This document shows positions 60,883 to 64,000 of a DNA stretch of 64,000 nt, one piece after another (position 1 is the stretch's first letter; each line of letters starts with the position of its first letter). The DNA lies in assembly GCA_033675545.1 (NCBI GenBank), contig JAWDGP010005862.1, positions 1 to 64,000 of the forward strand, given 5' to 3'. The translations under genes were made by a program, and so were the position numbers. The notes beneath the pieces are model-generated. The model was not told the DNA's origin and made no database searches. It was given only the letters and a program-made list of their open reading frames with translations. The DNA comes from Elysia crispata (taxonomy: Eukaryota > Mollusca > Gastropoda > Plakobranchidae).

Positions 60883-60945
60883 TGTTTTTTTTTTTTTTTT
60901 TTTTTTTTTTTTGGCTGGGGTGTGTGTGTGTGTGGGGGGGTGTCT
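60883..60945. repeat. Poly-T, (GT)n and G-run simple repeats
   Basis: About 29 T, then 'ggctggggtgtgtgtgtgtg' and a G run. Confidence 0.85.
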
Positions 60946-63900
60946 TGATTCCCTCACCGTAATATCTGGATCCGTTTTATTATGCATAAATTACAATTAT
61001 AGCTTTTTTTTTTTTAAATCCTTATACAGTTGTTAGAGTATTAGGAGAAGACACATAGGGAGAGCTTGATATGAATAGACTTATCTGAACTGCGACACAG
61101 TCTGACCTCTCCAATCTCAGGTCACAATCTGCCCTGTCAACATAGGAATGGAACCCAGTCTATAATCTGAACAGATAAGAGGGACAAGGACCACCCTTGA
61201 CAAGTATCTATCGACAAGCCGAACTTATCGGCTGAGTTGGAGAGTGGGCTGTTTAATCCACCTCGTACTTGTTTTTTTCTTATTGTTTTACATTCACTGA
61301 AGGAGAATAGATATTCAAGATTTTTGTGTTTTTCTTCAGCGAAGATTTAACATGACGACTTCATTGTCAAATTAAACAGAAGTATTTCAATGACAGAAAG
61401 TGTTTTACAAAATGTTGTCAAATGCTTACTCAGCCCCTCAGGATTATAAAAAAAAAATTATACACTCGCTCAAATTATGTCCTATGGTTGAAATACGAAC
61501 TTGTTTTCTTTAACACTAATTGAGTCAAGTTTTTTCCAAGTGCATACCTATGCCTTTACTTAAAAATTAGGCAGAATCGAGACAAATTGTATGAATGCCG
61601 TTATTATATTTTGGAGTCTGATTTTTAACATGGATCTTTTTAAAGTAGGAGGCGGAAAAATTTTACAATACCTGTATAAAGAACAACCTTTCCTTTTTTC
61701 AGACTTGCGTCTTTTAATTTTCATACTAGTTGTCTGCCTAAGTTTTAACTCAGAAAAGATATACAAATCCTTCACAGAACCGATAGTTCGGAAATCCAAG
61801 ATTTTTAAAGTTTTTCCCCAGCTTGTACAGGGCCGCCTTGGTGGTATCTGACAGGGCTGGAACTTTGCGTGCTGTCACGATGCTGGTGCCAGGCCTTCTT
61901 TGTTACATGTAGCAAATCTAGAAGCTAAAAAACATGACAGCGCTTAAAGGCTGGACTAGATCTAGATCTAGTTTACCCGCCGGCACCAATCGAGATCTAA
62001 TAAAGGACATTGTCTATGATTTAGGCTCCGACTAGTTTTGGTATTCCTAAGCTACTGTCATTAGCACGGACTGTCAATTAATTGTAATAACTGGCATAGG
62101 ACTTACTTTGAAGGAATTGAATATATAATGTAGATGAAAGCATTAAATTTTACACCGAATGCTAAAAACTTCTCTGCCACGCTTATTACAAACAATAAAC
62201 AAGACATTGGTGTAAATGTCATATCTTTTATTTGAACAATTGGTAAATCTGATTAGTGTAATGAAAAAATGGGCAAGTCTCGAAATGTACGATAAAAATT
62301 AAAAGCATTAACGGAAGTAACATTGTTGGATAGTTAAAGCAAAGGAAAGTTTAAAAAAAACCTGTCATTCATGATTCCCAAACACCATTTTAGGGCAAAA
62401 ATAACAAGTATAATCCAGGAATGTTTTGAAGTATAAGAAGAGACTCAAACACATAAACGGCTAATAATACTTGATATTGAAATATTATTCTATAGAATGT
62501 TCATAGTTCAACTTTTTTCGGCAGCATTGTTTAGTCTTGGAAAGACTATTTTATTAAAAATAAGTCAAAACAAAGATTTTTACTCTTACTCTTATTAGGA
62601 AAAAACATAATATTACATGTATTATGATAAACAAATACAATAAACTTTGGCTCAACCTTAATTTCATCAATGAGCAAATTAACAAGCAAGTCTTTTTCCT
62701 TCGAACCTTTAATTTGTTTAAAAACAATCTGATACATGCAACAATCGTTTCTCACATGAAACATTTTGACTTCGGTGTAGTATATGGCCAATAAGAGGCC
62801 AATAAGAGGCCAGTCAATAAGAGGCAAAAAAAAAATAATTTCTTACTTTAACATATCAAGAAGGTAAAGTAAAATAAATGTATGAGCAAAATGCAAAAAT
62901 TATATATTGTAGCGAGTACCTTCGTCTAGAGGGCGCAAAATAAGTCAACTTTGACTGTTATGTGAAAAATGCAATTAGAGGTTAAGATCCTTCATAATGA
63001 TAATTATTATGAACTTTATAAAGGCAAAAAAATAGTTATGGTAATGAAAAAATCACATCTCATCACTTTCTACACTGTAATGAGAAAATGAAAGTTCCAA
63101 CTGGCTCCACCACAGAAACTTTCTTTTTTGTTTTTTTAAGTAATAATCCATTTGTTGGGAAATAAAAAGATTATTTTTTTGTTTCCGAACATTAATATGC
63201 AAGTTTTTGTCTTATCTGAGCACTAAGTGTTATGATAGGCTCAGAAAGACCTGATCTAAATCTAGTCTGGCGACACACACCGCGATCTGTCTTTCAAGCG
63301 CCGCAATGTTTTTTCTTAGCTTCCGGGCAAGCTAAATTATTTAAAGAAGGTCTTGGCTGGTGTCCACTTCAGAGTTCCCTTAAGACAAGAATTGAAGACT
63401 TTAGCAGGCCACAGGTCAACATTACTGACCTACACAACACAGTGACGTGGTTCACATTTCGCGTGTTAGGGACAAGGAGTGCTGTGTGTAATGTGCACTG
63501 CACGATGACATGTTTAGGAAGAGACACATCTAGGGATCTGCAGTAAAAGCCGAAGAAGTATAGGTATGTTTTCACGAAACAGCCATAAGTGACAGGAACT
63601 AGAAACCATTCCACACAACACTCTGACCTCACAAGCAGCAATGTTTTTTTTTTTGGTGGAAATCAGCAAACCTTTAAATCTATGCTGATAATTATGCTGA
63701 GAGACAGACAAAAAGATCAACAGTGTTGATAGTAAATACGGTACTTGCAGTTCAACAAAATAGAAACGCAAAAAAAAAACAAAAAACAGATGCAATGTGA
63801 TGGCATCAGACAAACAGCAGCTAAATGGACTAGATTATATTAAATATGCAAAGACCTACAAATAAAAAAGGTCAAATACAGCTTTGGTTTTAATTCAAGT

Positions 63901-64000
63901 CTTTAAATAATCTATAACACTTTTTTATTTAATAAAGCATTTAAAAACAGAAAGGGAAAAACAATGTAATGCCTGTGGCTCAAGATGTAACAGACTTCAC
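60946..64000. other. Right end of window, no supported gene
   Basis: AT-rich unique sequence. Open frames at 62,546-62,827 (minus) and 63,232-63,546 (plus, 104 codons with several Cys near the end) show no domain I recognise and no clear splice context. A small tandem repeat of 'aataagaggcc' occurs at about 62,790-62,825. Confidence 0.4.

Noticed and set aside
63232-63546. 104-codon frame with several Cys near the C-terminus
   Set aside because: No signal peptide, no recognised domain, and an equally open antisense frame overlaps it.

Overview
The window is animal nuclear DNA: AT-rich, intron-bearing genes with GT/AG splice sites, dense micro- and minisatellites, and remnants of Penelope-like elements and a LINE. 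Gene content (a secreted PAN-type protein family, a YajO/IolS-like aldo-keto reductase) and the scattered TCTAGATC-type motifs suggest a lophotrochozoan, most likely a gastropod mollusc. That assignment is an inference, because no species-diagnostic gene is present.

Two gene loci are well supported. (1) Bases 1-27,724 hold two tandem copies of a large segment (copy A about 1-12,208, cut by the left edge; copy B about 16,565-27,724 plus gene sequence to its left). Each copy carries, on the minus strand, a small gene for a secreted protein: a signal-peptide exon, a Cys-rich PAN/Apple-like exon, then a second domain spread over three exons. Copy B is complete or nearly so (20,462 down to 14,804). 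Copy A shows its first three exons (3,727 down to 295). The coding exons have the same lengths in both copies and differ at 12 of 187 residues, while the introns have gained and lost whole blocks. (2) Bases 49,379-59,238 (plus strand) hold a complete eight-exon aldo-keto reductase gene of 368 residues with an intact Asp/Tyr/Lys/His tetrad. Its introns and flanks are crowded with tandem arrays.

A third, weaker candidate is a 1.2-kb minus-strand exon at 43,657-44,857. It is built almost wholly of a 12-residue repeat, is bounded by good splice sites, and is interrupted by one stop.

Mobile DNA includes a 5'-truncated Penelope-like element (about 24,280-26,130) whose reverse transcriptase catalytic motif is triplicated; two remnants of another Penelope-like GIY-YIG family (7,160-7,430 and 10,166-10,812), one framed by 50-bp inverted repeats; a tRNA-like dispersed element (25,838-26,092 plus; 45,919-46,176 minus; a fragment inside a hairpin at 46,261-46,436); and a minus-strand LINE with a poly(A) tail (30,788-33,360).

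Tandem arrays are exceptionally abundant: units of 27, 30, 36, about 54, about 58, about 73 and 110 bp plus many di- and trinucleotide tracts. The rest (about 33-39 kb, 40-43.6 kb and 60.5-64 kb) shows no gene I can support. All homology statements come from reading the sequence and from memory of the families, not from database searches.
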